The position numbers were made by a program, and so were the translations under genes. Shown here piece by piece: positions 1 through 12,348 of a stretch of DNA of 64,000 nucleotides. Positions within the stretch are counted from its first letter, which is position 1; each line of letters begins with the position of its first letter. A model generated the notes under the pieces. It searched no databases, was not told the origin of the DNA, and saw only the letters and a program-made list of their open reading frames with translations. Origin of the DNA: Ottelia alismoides (Eukaryota; Streptophyta; Magnoliopsida; Alismatales; Hydrocharitaceae); assembly GCA_037367405.1 (NCBI GenBank), contig JAZKJV010011598.1, positions 1 through 64,000 of the forward strand, given 5' to 3'.

Positions 1-2406
1 TAATTAACCCTTTTAATTTTATTTCTTCTTCATTATTGTTCTTTGATGGAAGTTTTATTAAGCGGTACAAAAATCCAAATCCAGATCAAAATTGAAATAA
101 AAGAAACTGACTGAGTCCAAGTGTCCATTGTTGGTCTGTACAAAAGTTGTGTGTTTCTGACTTCTATTTTATTTTCCTATTTTCTTATTTGCTAAAAATC
201 CAAAAAAATCATATTAATGTGTAAATAATTTTCTTGTATTTTAACTTATTTTTTTCTAGATTTTTTATCCTCACGAAAACCACCAAAAAAATTATAAAAT
301 CCCAAAAATCTGGTTTTCCATACACATGGAGAAAAACCAAAAATACCACTTCGTGCAGGTGACCTCTTTTACTCCCGGGTCCTTCATAAAAGTTGTATAT
401 CTCGACGAGACGAACAACTTTCGTGAAGGAATTTTTTTGATCCGAGGTCTCCTTCTACTTCTTCTCCATCCTTAAAGTTTGAAATTTTCGGGGGCGCCAC
501 GTGGCAGCTCCCGGGCTTGCCATGTGGCACCCCCACCTATCTCTCTCTCCAGGTCCCCTGGTCAGGTGCTAGGCACGTGACCCCTATCATCTTCCCCCAA
601 CCCAACGCACACACGCTCCTCCTGCCAGTCGTTTCTCCTCCGCCATGCGCGGCCATCAAGCACGCCATGCATGGTCGTTCCACCACCCCCTCGCGCGTAA
701 CCGACACCACCCTCTTCCTATACATCTCGCTCTCGCTGGCCATCCGGGGTATCCGCCATCATCTGCAAGAAAGAGCTCGAGCATGAGGCCTGTGACAGAG
801 GGCTCATGCTCGCCGGCCACGATCTCCTCATCGGCGTGATCCAGGGGGGATTCTTCGCCCCTGCTGCGACTCCTAGAGCCGTGTAGCTTGCTCCTTCGCC
901 GAGGAAGCTCGAGCAACAACCAAGAGCAGACCACCGCCATCCAGCATCCCCAGGCGACTTCCGCATCACCGGCACCGTGTCCGACCACGCGCTCTGAGTC
1001 CACTTCACCGTCGCGCCTCGCCGTGCGTCAACGCCTCCAGCCGCGCTTCTGCTTGCGCCGCCTCGTCGACCGCCCTTGACGGAGCCTCAACTCCTCCGCT
1101 CTCCGCTGATCGAGCTTCACCGATGCTCGCCTCATGCCAGAGCCCTCCACCGTGCCTCGCGGCCACAACACCGCCCTCCACCGCGGAGACCAGCTCGACG
1201 CCACCGCCTCCGCCGTTCGCCCCACGAACGGAGCCCCGCTCCTCCTCCGCTGGTCGTGTATCGACCGACCCAGCGCCTCTGCCTTGCGCCCTCGCCATCG
1301 GCTCCTCCGCCCCGGCCACTCGCAGCTTACAACTGCTGTTGGATCAAGGGCCAACCCTTGATCCGACGACCCAGGAGCCTACACGCGCCCCTTCCTGAGC
1401 CTAGGCCCTAGCCCAGAGGCTCGGGCACTCCGAGCCTCGCGCCTCCCACCGAGCCTCTGGTTCGGAGCCCTGAACCTTAGCCTTGGGACGAACCACAGGC
1501 TCGGGAACTCCGAGCCTCCGCCTCGCGTCCAAGCCTCCGCCTCGCGTCCAAGCCTCCGGGTGCACGCGCGACGCACGTGCGCCTGGGGAAAATTGCACCG
1601 ACGCTCTCCATTGATTCAAAAATTGCAAATACACCCCTGCCAGGGGTAAATTTCAGAGGGGTCCCTCCGATTTTGCTATATTATAGATAAGCCCCTCTAC
1701 GGACTTCTTTGCAAGGAAACTTTATTTTATTAACATTTTACTCCCTGGAACTTCATTTTATCATATCTTTTTCATACGAACTCCGTTTTGAGCATATAAT
1801 ATGTCATTTTGAAGCTATTTTCATGCTCTACAATTTAGCATAGTTGTGATCAGATCTGAGGGTGTTTACTGATTATTATCATTTGTGTACCTTTGATGAC
1901 ATATGCATGCAAATTTTTGACATATTGATTCTTGGGAATTTGATGATATTTTTGCAGGAATTCGGATGAGGATTTTTATCTGATTAAGCCTTCATTGATT
2001 ATTCTTAATAATTTACATTTCACATGGGATTAATTTAGATCAATTCCTCTAAGATTATTGTCAACTATTTGAGGAATTAAATCAAAGACATCTGGAGGCC
2101 GGAGATCTTGCTTCAAATTATTCTGAGTATCAATTTATTAACCTGAAGCTTTGAGTCAAGTCTATTTTGATTTGTGATTAATTTTGATGAAATTATTGAT
2201 CATATTATTTGAGGATTTGATACGTTTCAAATCACAGATCCTGAGCATAGATTCTGTTTATTTTCTTTGCATCACTTTGCTTATCATTGCATTGTACACT
2301 TTCTCAATATAGGAATTAATCAAGCATTGATTAATTATTTAATTTAATTTAAAACCGTGCAACTAAGAATCTCCGTTCCCTGTGTTTGACCTTGGTAGAC
2401 TTGCCA
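1..2406 (+). mobile_element. 3' part of a long Ty3/gypsy-type LTR
   Basis: No gene-like coding frame is visible. AT-rich flanks enclose a GC-rich block at about 490-1580 that is open in several frames at once, which reflects composition rather than coding. The right end has the form seen at the ends of many plant Tat/Athila-lineage LTRs: a CTCCGTTCCCTGTGTTTGAC-type stretch at about 2371-2390, then a terminal CA near 2406. Immediately to the right, a CACTA transposase pseudogene begins in mid-domain, so this unit appears to have inserted into it. The left end, the partner LTR and the target duplication lie outside the window. It could be the 3' LTR of a full element or a solo LTR. The exact boundary is inferred from the broken transposase homology. 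Confidence 0.55.
490..1580. other. GC-rich non-coding island inside the LTR
   Basis: Base composition changes sharply from the AT-rich flanks. Short tandem phrases occur near 1400-1560, for example GAGCCTC and CCGCCTCGCGTCCAAGCCT, the latter repeated back to back at about 1521-1555. Several overlapping frames of 60-115 codons exist on both strands, but their products are Pro/Arg/Ser-rich low-complexity strings without a domain. I treat this as part of the LTR. A captured and degenerated host exon cannot be excluded. Confidence 0.4.
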
Positions 2407-3547
2407 AGTAAAAATATTCCACAACATTCAAAGGATTGTGGTATTTTGATCGGCCGATTTCTGCCACCTATACTACAGTTTTCGATTATTAAAGAGGCAG
2501 ATTTCACGTTCATCAGATGTAGATTGTATGATGTTGTCATTATTGGCCAACAAGAGTAATCCTTACTTCTTCTATGAGGACTAAATCCATTTGTAAATAA
2601 ACCTATAATGTAATCCCTTTTTTCCTCTGAAAATGAAGGAAATATTGACATAGATTCCTTCCAACAGTCGGACTCTGATGGATGCTTCATGAATTCTTCA
2701 GGACTATGCTCAGAATGCCATAACATATTTTTCGTTGTTTCCTTATAATACTATAATCGCTTCAATGTAAAAAAAACGGGAAATAACATAAAACTTTCCT
2801 TGATATTTTTTCCACTCTTACTTGATTTTTGAAATCTTGGCTCATCATATTCAGAACAATGTGTCAAATACTCATGTTCTCTATAATATAAAATATATTG
2901 ATTTATACAAGAGTCTATCTTAACCTCAACTAAACCCATCTTCCGAATCATTTTTTTTGGTTTTATAATAACTTCCAAGTAATTCAACATCTTTGTATAT
3001 ATTTTTCTTGATAGTTGTAAGCATGGCATCGGAATTACTATCTGTCATATTATACTCCATCTTCATCGAAAGAAGTTCTGAAACTGCTAAGAGTTTTGAA
3101 TATGTCTTACAACCCAAGCACAATGACTCTTCTGCCTTTTTCAACAACTCATAGAAGTATGTTGTCTTACCATGTGATTCCTCTTCGTTTAGACCATCAA
3201 TGTTAAAATCAAGACCTGCAACATCCATAACCGTATCTAGAAATGGATTGATAGTGTTCGCATCATTTGACTCTTTAATCGTGTCATCAAAGATCTCACC
3301 GTATCTCCACCAAATTTGATATCCTTCTATGAAACTATTTTTTATAAAGATGCAACTGAATTTCATCATTAAATCTCTTCTTCATCTATCGATACTTTTG
3401 ATATAGACACAATATAGTCCCATTAGAATCCACCACATAAGAATCCTGAGCGTAAGCAATTTCCACAAATTTTTGAATATCTTTTTGAAAGGTCTCTGTA
3501 ACACGTCCATCTATTACATGCTTGTACATCCACTCTCTATTAGCCAT
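2407..3547 (-). pseudogene. CACTA (En/Spm) TNP2-like transposase, N-terminal part, broken
   Basis: Read on the minus strand from an ATG at 3547, the product begins MANREWMYKHVIDGRV, the layout of the transposase-associated domain at the start of TNP2 proteins. Next comes a segment matching the TNP2 block around FYELLKKAEESLCLGCKTYSKL (about 3140-3200), then GLVEVKIDSCINQYILYYREHEYLTHC (about 2860-2940) and SCWPIMTTSYNLHLMN (about 2490-2560). In the intact family the last block reads like MWPVxLxPYNLPPWLCMK. The pieces lie in different frames with stops between them. The catalytic C-terminal half is missing because the gypsy LTR interrupts at about 2407. A working element would also need terminal repeats beginning CACTA, which I did not find with certainty. 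Confidence 0.75.
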
Positions 3548-3818
3548 TGATTTTACTTGAATGTAACAATTCATAAGGTCAAATAAGAGGAGATATTTCA
3601 ATGTCGTCTTAAGTTAAGAGACAAGACCTAGAAAAGCTAAATCAAAACCCATCATTGACCTAAACCTATTTCATTAGTTTTAGGAGATGAGAAGTGTTTT
3701 CATTAAGTTATCACTTAATCCAATCTGTAAGGATTCAAACTTACTATAAGATTATCATTGTAACATGGTAGCTTACTTCAGAGGAAAATTTGACAGTATA
3801 ACCCTGCATCCCTCCAGT

Positions 3819-3908
3819 ATACCCTATAAATCAATCACAATCAACTCTCAAAACTTTCACGATAGTGAAAATTTCCGCAGTAGATTATGATTGATTTGGT
3901 ATACCAAA
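3819..3908. repeat. foldback, imperfect inverted repeat
   Basis: The left arm (about 3819-3849, beginning GTATACCCTATAAATCAATC) pairs with the right arm (about 3882-3908, ending GATTGATTTGGTATACC). An inner stem, ACTTTCAC against GTGAAAATT, closes the loop. The arms carry a few mismatches. Origin is unknown; a tiny MITE relic is possible. Confidence 0.5.
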
Positions 3909-4041
3909 GAGAAATGGGTTATGTAGTCGAATATCAATCAGAAATAAACTACAACATATGACAACGATCACCTTAGAATAAGTTTGAATCTTTACGGACT
4001 CCCTTAGCCCGGGACCTCTGAACTAAGGAAAGCCAACATAA

Positions 4042-4122
4042 ATGTAATATTTTTAAGATAACTTTACATCATACATTTGTACGTGCTACAAATGAGACTA
4101 TAAAATGATCTTAAAATATTTA
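4042..4122. repeat. near-complete 80-bp hairpin
   Basis: An outer stem pairs TAATATTTTTAAGATAACTT with its near-complement ending TCTTAAAATATTTA. An inner perfect stem pairs CATTTGTA with TACAAATG around CGTGC. The whole segment can fold as one stem. It may be a MITE remnant. It could also form a small-RNA hairpin precursor if transcribed, which the sequence alone cannot show. Confidence 0.5.
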
Positions 4123-4640
4123 GTCGTTTACGTTGACCGGGTATTTATATATATATGGTTGGTTAACGATAGCGATATGGACATATGCGGTCCTATATTA
4201 GTACCTAATTAAGTGTTTAAATGATATTTATTGGAAGTGTACCTACAAAAAAATCTTCCACCTGACCACATCAAAATCCGCAGCTATTGGACCAAAATAT
4301 CTCATCCCGACATGAGTCCAATAGTACTGTGTAAACTTTTAAAAAATATAACACAATTAGAGGTGACAAAATTCCCCAATGTATTGCATGCGCCTCCCAG
4401 TGTGAAGGGCCACACACCACCCGATGTAGAGGGATGCACTGTGTGTGAATATTTGGTATGATTTAATAATCAGTTGTTACTGTTTTAGCCTTATTATCTA
4501 CCTACCTATAAGTTAATCCGATACACTTGGCCACATTAACTCGAATTTAATGTGATAATAAAAATATCACAACATACTGTTGGTGTTTGTTGAGCAAAGC
4601 ATATGGTCCTGCCATTCTTTTGATCACATGTACACCTTCA

Positions 4641-4900
4641 CTTAAATTCACAGCTATTCATGTAAGTTATCGAGTTTCCTTAATTTTTCCTTATTTAATC
4701 CTCATACATGTATATATATATATATTCTCATCTCTTGAATTCATATACATACCCTTAAATTCATATCTATACACATATGTTATCTAGTTTCCTTGATTTG
4801 TCTTTGTTTAATCCTCATATCTGTACACATAGTTTTTTCTCGTCTCTTGAATTCATATCTATATCCTTAAATTCATATCTATACATATATGTTATCACAA
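4641..4900. repeat. tandem repeat, period about 112-113 bp, 2.3 copies
   Basis: Units start at 4641, 4754 and 4866, each with CTTAAATTCA. They share the phrases GTTATC(G/T)AGTTTCCTT, TTTAATCCTCATA and CTCTTGAATTCATAT in the same order. The third copy stops after about 35 bp. Confidence 0.75.
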
Positions 4901-4907
4901 CTTTACA

Positions 4908-5080
4908 TTAACTCCATATCACCAAAGATATATCCCAATATTACCTAAGTTAACCCAAATCACATTCATCATACACTTCATCATAGCCCTAATTCTTCTT
5001 CACCTAACTCCATATCATACCCTAAACTAACTCCATATCACCAAAGACAAATACCAATATTTATACACCTAAATCTTCTT
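4908..5080. repeat. two diverged copies of an AACTCCATATCACCAAAGA repeat
   Basis: AACTCCATATCACCAAAGA followed by CCCAATATT or ACCAATATT occurs at about 4910 and again at about 5033, a spacing of about 123 bp. The units are diverged apart from this core. Confidence 0.5.
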
Positions 5081-5749
5081 TAAAATAACATTAAATAAGT
5101 CAACCCTAAACACTTCTTCATACACCTGATAATAAAATGTAGACATAAGTTTAACCCTAAACACAACATTACATTCCATGCACAAGTTAATCCTAATCAC
5201 CTTCACCGTACATTTCATCATTACCTAATCTAGTTTAATCTATAATGCCAATATAGTTTAATCTATAATGCTAATCCGAAATGTGCAATCCAATTTAAGA
5301 TTCATCAAACACCTTACATTCATATAAGATTTTGGTTAAACTATACCAATCCTAAATCAAACAAACTTCATTATATCTTAAACTAATGATTATGTATTTA
5401 AAAGACAATATATTACTAAAATTCTAGCCGAATAATATCAAAGTTAGATGCAACCTTAAATTATTTATTTCTCAAAAAATATGCAGCAAAACCAAAAAAC
5501 AAGTTACTGAGAAAGCAAACGATCTATGGCCATGAAAGCTACATTTGAAGCAACGATGACCTCGCTTACGATGGCTCACCGTTTGACAACCCTCATCCCC
5601 CTTTACCTCATTGTTTTTTGGTGGCCCTCTACTCCTCACTTCTGGTAGAATGCACCTACGCCCTCACTCCCTCATGGGCTCACCAAAGAGAGCGAGCACT
5701 CTCCCTCTCCCTTCCACTCCGCCTCTCCCTATATTTCCCACACTGCATC

Positions 5750-7294
5750 TCCCTCATTATCTCCAAGGACCCCAGATCTTTAATAAAAAATTTGTGAGAC
5801 TAATTGTGTCTTAAACTCGATAGTGCCTTCGGAAAATCTCATGCGCTGATGATGTCATCCACATTTACCAGCATTGGCAATGCTTCTTTTCTGTTCTTTC
5901 ACAAGAATAAGGAATGCTCAGATGGTGACCTAGAGAGATCGCACACTTTCTAGGACCACTGGCTATTTTTGAAACAAAGTACGAGGGCTCATTTAAACCC
6001 ATAGATGGCTTTAGTTAGTAAGCATACTTTCTGAAACTCCTTTGAACCTCGAAGCCCGAAGGTCGTTGCATATACACCACCTCATGTAGGTCACTGTATA
6101 AAAGTCATTCTTCACATCAAGTTTGCGCAAGGCCAATCAAGTTGTTCAACTACTAACATAAGAATTTGTATTGTTGAAAGACATGTGACCACATAGAAGA
6201 TATCTAAGAAATCAACACTAGATGTCTGTGTAAAGCCCTCGATGACTAGCCTGGACTTTTACCGAGCAATCAATTTGTCTGCCTTATATTTGACCGCAAA
6301 TACCCCATCTAGATCCAACCATGTTATTGTCACTAGGTAGATCGACTTGCTCCCATGTGACACACGAGATAAGAGATACCATCTCTTCCTCTATTGCAAG
6401 TCACCATCTAAAGTCATAAAGTGACTCGTTATGATATCAAGGATATCTGTGGTGGATAAAACCTCAACAAACATCTGCAAGATGATCCAAAGCTGAAGAA
6501 AGAAACTACGTCTGAATAGTGGTGCTTGGTGCACTGCTCGTCCTTTTTCTACTATTTGGAGATTTGATGCATCAATCAAACTTCCTGACCATGTTTTTAT
6601 ATCTATGGAAGGAGAAATGTTGTCGGTTTATAAAACCTCGGCCGAAGGACTCACCTTGATGAGAGGGGATGCATGCTCAAAAGGGAGCGACTCTATTGAT
6701 AAGAACTATGTACTGAACATCTTGTGGAATGGGAATAGGAATTAGTACAATTTATAAGATAGTAGGAGGTGGAGACACATGGGTACCAAAGTTGGGAACG
6801 GAAGGAGCTTATCCAAAAAAAGGTAATATCCTCACTAATATAGTAATTATGTGACCTAGGACCATAACAACAAATCCTTTTTAATTTCTATCATAACCTA
6901 AAAACACACATTTAGTCGAATTGGCCGCCAATTTGTCCTACCAAACCAAGAATGTGAACAAAAACCACACGTCGAAACAATTTAGGGTGAACAATGAACA
7001 CTCCTTATCATGGGTAGAAGATCTCCAAGGGAACTTGCTCATCAATAGAGGTAAATTGTATACACTTTATAAGAAACGAATCAGTAGAGGCCGCATCTCC
7101 CAGTATGTAGGTGGAAAATGATCGTGTATGAGAAAAGTCTGGACAACTTCAAGAATGAGATGATGTTTTCTCTCAGCAACACCATTTTGATGGGAAGTAT
7201 GAGTGCAAGTTGTCTAATGAATAATCCCTTGAGTAAAGAGGGAAGACCGCATGTCATATGAGAGAAATTCTCTGACATCAAATGATAAAAGGGT
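5750..7294 (-). pseudogene. Copia B: reverse transcriptase and C-terminal integrase remnants
   Basis: On the minus strand at 7090-7281, the product reads GIIHQTTCTHTSHQNGVAER and onward, the Copia integrase block (family form QTSCxxTPQQNGVAERK). From about 6350 down to 5760 it contains RT blocks: QLDWPCANLM (family QLDVKNAFLHG), a VYATTFGLRGS-like thumb region, then LVNVDDIISA (family LYVDDMI) and FIKDLGSLEI (family FxMKDLGxLxYFLG). Frames change repeatedly and stops are frequent. Homology fades near 5750, so the element is truncated there. Confidence 0.65.
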
Positions 7295-7299
7295 TTTTA

Positions 7300-7443
7300 C
7301 TAATATATATTTATCTATTTATATATATAATGTATTTTCTATTTTTCATCCATATTGTGTAATTTGCCTTTAGAGTTTCTCCTTTCTATATAAGAGAGCC
7401 ATATGGGCCCATTCACAATGTAATTTATTTTTCTCCTTCCACA
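7300..7443 (+). repeat. 5' LTR of Copia C
   Basis: About 145 bp, aligning end to end with 12195-12343. Shared blocks include ATATTTATCT, ATGTATTTTCT, TCTATATAAGAG and TTTTTCTCCTTCCAC. A TATATAA box sits at 7387-7393. The left boundary is uncertain by a few bases. Confidence 0.7.
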
Positions 7444-7457
7444 TGGTATCATAGCGG
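7444..7457 (+). promoter_or_regulatory. primer-binding site of Copia C
   Basis: TGGTATCATAGCGG immediately follows the LTR. It is a one-base variant of the TGGTATCAGAGC sequence complementary to the 3' end of initiator tRNA-Met, used by most plant Copia elements. Confidence 0.75.
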
Positions 7458-10400
7458 CAGTCCTAGACTGGAGTTCTTTTACACTCAACCCAACCCCACT
7501 TGCCAGCCACTCCTTCCTTCGTCACGGTTGCACGTCGCCTCTCGCGCGCCGCCTCTCATGTACCGCCCTTGGCTGTTGTGAACAACCCTTACAAGGCAGC
7601 TCGCAGTGAGCGTCCCATCAGAACCCCCTCGGCTTCCCCGACACCTCTGTAGGCTGCTAGGCCCACTTAGGAATGCTGCCATCCAATTGGCCTCAATCTA
7701 GGGGTGACACCACCTTCTTAGGGTTGCTACTAGCCCCTTTGACTGCCCTATGACATTTAAAACACGCAAAGCGATCTGATCTTGGGCAATTTTTGGGTGA
7801 TTTCAGATCTCCAGACTCATCCATGCACCACAGAGTCTCCAAAGTTGACGGGAATGGTTGTGGCATGGGTATGCACATACAACCGATTCCCTGTTGTATA
7901 GACACATTTTCATCAGTTTACAGCTCCAGTCGCATCCTCTCCCGACATCATGTCAAAGAACAAAGTCAACCTATCATATTCAGGTGCCTTCAAAGGTCTG
8001 GCACTAATCGTGAAGATGGATGTGATAAATTATGAGTTATGTGACATGTAGTTCATGAGCCTTATGACGTGCAATGTGAAGAAGCACATTCACACACAGG
8101 ATGAACTGCCCAACAAAATTGGGGATAATGCCTCTTGGGAGCAAGATGATGCGTATGCATGTGTTTGGCTATTCTCTCCTCTTTTCCTATAGATAGCCAA
8201 TGATATCACATATCAGCCCACTGCCAATGCAATGTGTGGCATTCTTGCTACTACATATTCTCAAGCTAGGAATGAGGCGAAGATACAACATCTCCACGAT
8301 ATCTTGGAGATCAAGCAGAAAGGTCATCCTCTTGATACTTTTTATTTGTCTCTCAGAGACATGTTTGAGAAGCAGCTTCATGCCTCGAGTAGCTTCTCAA
8401 GAGCAGCAGAAGGTGTATAGAAACACCACCATGGTTGGAGTATTTCTGAGGCCTACAACAGACTCAACAGAAATACATTCCCTCCTCTTGTGCATCTACG
8501 TAGACCTCCTCTGATATGGCTGCATCTCACGGTAGAGGAGGTCCTCTGCAATTCAGAGGTTGCGGTATTCGTGGTAGAGGAAGTGGACGTCCTCGTCATC
8601 CCTGCACTTACTGTCACTGCTCTGGCCACTCTGAAGATATCCGCTAACATTCTTTCAAAAAAAGATATATGCTAACAGAGGCATGGTTATACAATGTCTG
8701 CATGTGTCGGAGAGCAGGTTGAAACTCATATTGCTCCTCTTGACACTTCTAGTGACAAGATACTAGATGATTTTAGTCTCCCGACTGAGGGAGATCGTGC
8801 CTCTAGCTCATCAACCCTATGGTGCTCCATCGGGTCTTTCTAACATTACTATTTCAATATCTGCTAGTACTTCACGTATAGCCTATGCCCTTACTGGCAG
8901 TCACATGGCATACATCTCTGAGTGGATCATGGATTCATGCACCTCTCATTACCTCCATGGAGACGAAGCTCATTTCTCTTCCTACCAGATCAGTTCATCA
9001 TGGCAGATCAATTGTTATTGTAGACAGGACACATTCTTCGTTATAGGATGGGGAGATTTGGTTGATACAGTCCTTGCACTTGCAGAATGTGCTTCATGCA
9101 CCTAATTTTTCCATAAATTTATTATATATCAGTCAAATCACCAATAATTTGCATTGGCGAGCTATAATTGCCCCCTCTTCTCTTGTGTTTCAGGATATAC
9201 TCATGGGTTGGTGATCGGATGTAGTCGTAAGAAAGGGGGTCTCTAAAGACTAGTCTAGTCTCTGGATGTCTATGATTCTTCCATTCACATTGGGTCAATC
9301 TCCCCTACATATGGCATCTTTGGTTCAGTCACCTTCCTCTACAGAAGTTGTATAGAGTCCTCCCTCAGATTCTATCTCAATCTACCATTCAGTGCGAGGT
9401 TTGCCAGCTTGGGAAGCATCACCGTTCTAGTTATCCTGGTCGTCAGAGTCCTAGTAGTAGTTATTTATTTGAGTTGATACATTTTAATATTTAGGGTCAC
9501 AATCGTGTCCCTAGCGATTAAGGGCAAAGGTTTTATCTTGTGGTTATCAATGATTACTCCAAACTTTTATGGATCTTTCTTTTGAAAAACAAGTATGAGG
9601 TAAGGTCTCTCATTCAATCTTTTATTTATGAAATAAAGAATATTTTTCTGCTATAGCTAAATATATTCAATCTGATAATACCTTGGAGTTTTGTACTATT
9701 TAGCCATCCCAGTTCTTTAGGTCCCTTGGCATTATACATCAAATATCTTGCGCAGATGCTTCTCAGTAGAATGGTGTTGCAGAATGCAAGTACTGGCATC
9801 TTCTTGATGTAATCATGACTCTTTTTATTAAGAGTTGTGCTCCCCACTCTTTCTGGGGAGATGCGATCCTCATTGCATGTTATCTGGTCAAATGGATACC
9901 ATCCCCTATGTTAGGAGAAAAGGTTCCTTTTTCAATTGCATTTCTCGATAAGGATCTTTTCTCTCTAACACCTCGTGTCTTTGGCTCGGCTTTTATTCAC
10001 CAGCTGACTCATGGTCGTGATAAGCTCACTTCCAAAGTTGTTAATTATGTCTTTGTGGGATACTCCTGGACCCAGAAAGGGTACTGATGCTTTGATTCCG
10101 TCAAATGTAAGTATTATGTTAGTGTTTATGTCACATTCTTCTAGTTGGCTATGTATTTTTTTCTTCTACAGTTGACAGGATGACCCCTTCTGAGTTTAGT
10201 GAGTAGGTTTACATTCCTCCTACATCTCCAACACCTCCTCATGTGATTACTCCCCACCACCTCCACTAACTCTTCTTGTGAAATATATACCCACTCATAT
10301 GGTACCTACACCTATTCATGCGGCTCGGTATTTGCCTTACTTTTACACTTGCAGGATGCCGACTATACCCTATGCTCATATGTCTTCCCATCATCCAACA

Positions 10401-12194
10401 CACCCTAGGTAAATTCTAAGCACTTGGTTTATACTGATGGCAATGTGATTTGTCTATGTTGCATGCCATTTTACAAGTTGAGCATATAGCACCTCATGTT
10501 ACAAATCACTCAAAGGATGGGGATCAGTCCATTGCTCTTCGGAAGCAGAGGCGTACATGTGCTATGTATCCTCTCGCTGCCCATGTTTTTTTGGGGCGTC
10601 TTTTAGTCTTTCAGTGTATTTCAGGAGGTTTGTAGGTCTCTCAGTGATTGAGATCCCACAAACATATCAGGAGGTTATACAAGATAGTTGGTGCCATCTT
10701 GCAATGGAGGAGGAGATGGTAGCACCCTTGTCTTGTAGCACATGGAGGGCTCATGGGTTTACACAAAGTTAAGGAGTGTACTATCAAGACTTGTTCTCTC
10801 CAATGGCATGTCATTCCATCCTTCGGAACATACTCTCGGTTGTAGTGGTACAAGACTGGTTCCTATCTCAACTAGATGTAAAGAATGCTTTTCTATATGG
10901 TGATCTCCAGGAGGAGGTCTATATGCAGCAGCCAACTGGGTTTGCTGTGGAGGGAAAGTGCCAAAAGGTAGACTTCATAAGGCTATATATGGTCTTAAGC
11001 AGAAGACCAGAGCTAGGCTCCAGAAGCTCTCAAACACGATAGAGTAGTAAGTTTTCACAATATCGACTGCAGATTACTCACTATTTGTTCAGAAAAATAA
11101 GAAGAAATATCATTGTCATCCTAGTTTATGTTTACTATATCAGTATTACTGGATATGATGTATAGGGTATTGGTGCGGCTAAGGAGTTCCTTGTACATTA
11201 GTTTGTCACCAAGGACCTGGTGAATTACGATACTTCCTAGGGGTTGAGTTTACCAAGAATCAGCAGGGTCTTGTAATGACCTAGTGGAAGTATGTTACAT
11301 ATATCCTTTCAGAGGCAAACATGGCAAACTGCAGTCCTTCCATTCTCATTAATGATAGCATGAAGCTATATGATGATGATATAGAGGAGATCGACAAACA
11401 TATATACATGAAGCTTGTTGGGAATCTCCTCTACATGACTATTACCGGGCAAGACATCTCATTTACTGAGAGAACAGTTATCTAGTTTATGGCACAACCG
11501 AAACATGCCCACATGGATGTGCTTCACATGATCCTAAGGGATTTGAAGTCTTCTCCATGTACGTGATTGTTTTTTAACAGAGGGACATCTCTTACCATCA
11601 TGACATGTGCAGATGCGAACTATGTAGGATGCCTCAACAATAACAACAAAGCCTTTCCCACATTAAGTAGTGCCAGCTACATGGATTCTTTGCCTCCATT
11701 TAGATCTATCTTGAGTCATTCTTAGGATTAGATCCAAATAACTATGTAGGATGCCTCGGTGGATAGAAATGTACCTTTGGCTTTGTAGTATTCATATGAA
11801 GCTCTTTGGTGTCTTGGAAGAGCGAGAAACATACCATGGTTGCAAGATCTAGTACTAATTCAGAATATAGAACGATGGCACAAGAGAGCATTGAGATGAT
11901 GTGGGTCAGATCTATTCTGTCAGGCTTAGTTGTTGACATGCCTCTTCCTTTGCAGTATCAATGTGATAAGCGAGTTGTCTTTTTATTGCCAACAACCATG
12001 CCTTTCATGAGAGGACCAAACAAATCGATGTAGGTGATCAATATACATGTGACATGATTTGGAAGGGTTTTATCTCTACTTCCCATGTCAGCTCAGGGGA
12101 ACATACACCATATGTTTTCACCAATGCTTTATCTAGAGGGCCATTCCAAAGATGTTAACTGAGCATGTTTGGCATCTATGCTTCATTTGAGGAG
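7458..12194 (+). pseudogene. Copia C gag-pol, degenerate
   Basis: Pieces on the plus strand in Copia order: a gag (UBN2-like) segment at about 8230-8400 with TTYSQARNEAKIQHLHDIL; an RG-rich stretch and zinc-knuckle-like CTYCHCSGH at about 8560-8645; a protease start WIMDSCTSHYLHGD at about 8920-8965, where the catalytic Asp-Ser-Gly reads Asp-Ser-Cys; GAG-pre-integrase CEVCQLGKHHRSSYPGR at about 9390-9440; integrase C-terminal block CAPHSFWGDAILIACYLVKW near 9840-9900; RT with LSQLDVKNAFLYGDLQEEVY at about 10865-10925; RNase H at about 11750-12000 with VSWKSEKHTMVARSSTNSEYR. Frames shift throughout and stops are common, so no functional polyprotein is possible. Confidence 0.8.
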
Positions 12195-12343
12195 TGTTGA
12201 AAGATATATTTATCTGTTCTTATCTATTATGTATTTTCTGCATTTTTATCGCTATTATATAATTTACCTCTAGCATTTCTCCTCTCTATATAAGAGGGCC
12301 CTATGGCCCCTTTCATAATGTAAGTTATTTTTCTCCTTCCACG
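12195..12343 (+). repeat. 3' LTR of Copia C
   Basis: It begins TGTTGAAAGATATA after a GAGGAG purine tract and ends CTCCTTCCACG, where the usual final CA has mutated. A TATATAA box lies at 12287-12293. It is collinear with the 5' LTR but with many substitutions, which indicates an old insertion. Confidence 0.75.
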
Positions 12344-12348
12344 TTTTA

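Larger units (their letters stand above)
3548..5749. other. AT-rich stretch without a gene
   Basis: No reading frame longer than about 75 codons and no recognisable domain. It holds two foldback sequences (3819-3908, 4042-4122) and two small tandem duplications (4641-4900, 4908-5080). A pyrimidine-rich run follows at about 5580-5760, adjoining the broken end of the minus-strand Copia. The proximal part may be the 5' flank or subterminal region of the CACTA element, but I see no terminal repeat to prove it. Confidence 0.5.
7300..12343 (+). mobile_element. old plus-strand Copia element (C) nested in Copia B
   Basis: Short diverged LTRs (about 7300-7443 and 12195-12343) bracket a degenerate gag-pol in the Copia order: gag, protease, integrase, RT, RNase H. 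A tRNA-Met-type primer site directly follows the 5' LTR, and a GAGGAG purine tract precedes the 3' LTR. The likely 5-bp target duplication is TTTTA (7295-7299 and 12344-12348), in which case the 5' LTR has lost its terminal TG. The element interrupts the integrase region of Copia B, so it is the younger of the two. Even so, its own LTRs are clearly diverged. Confidence 0.75.
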
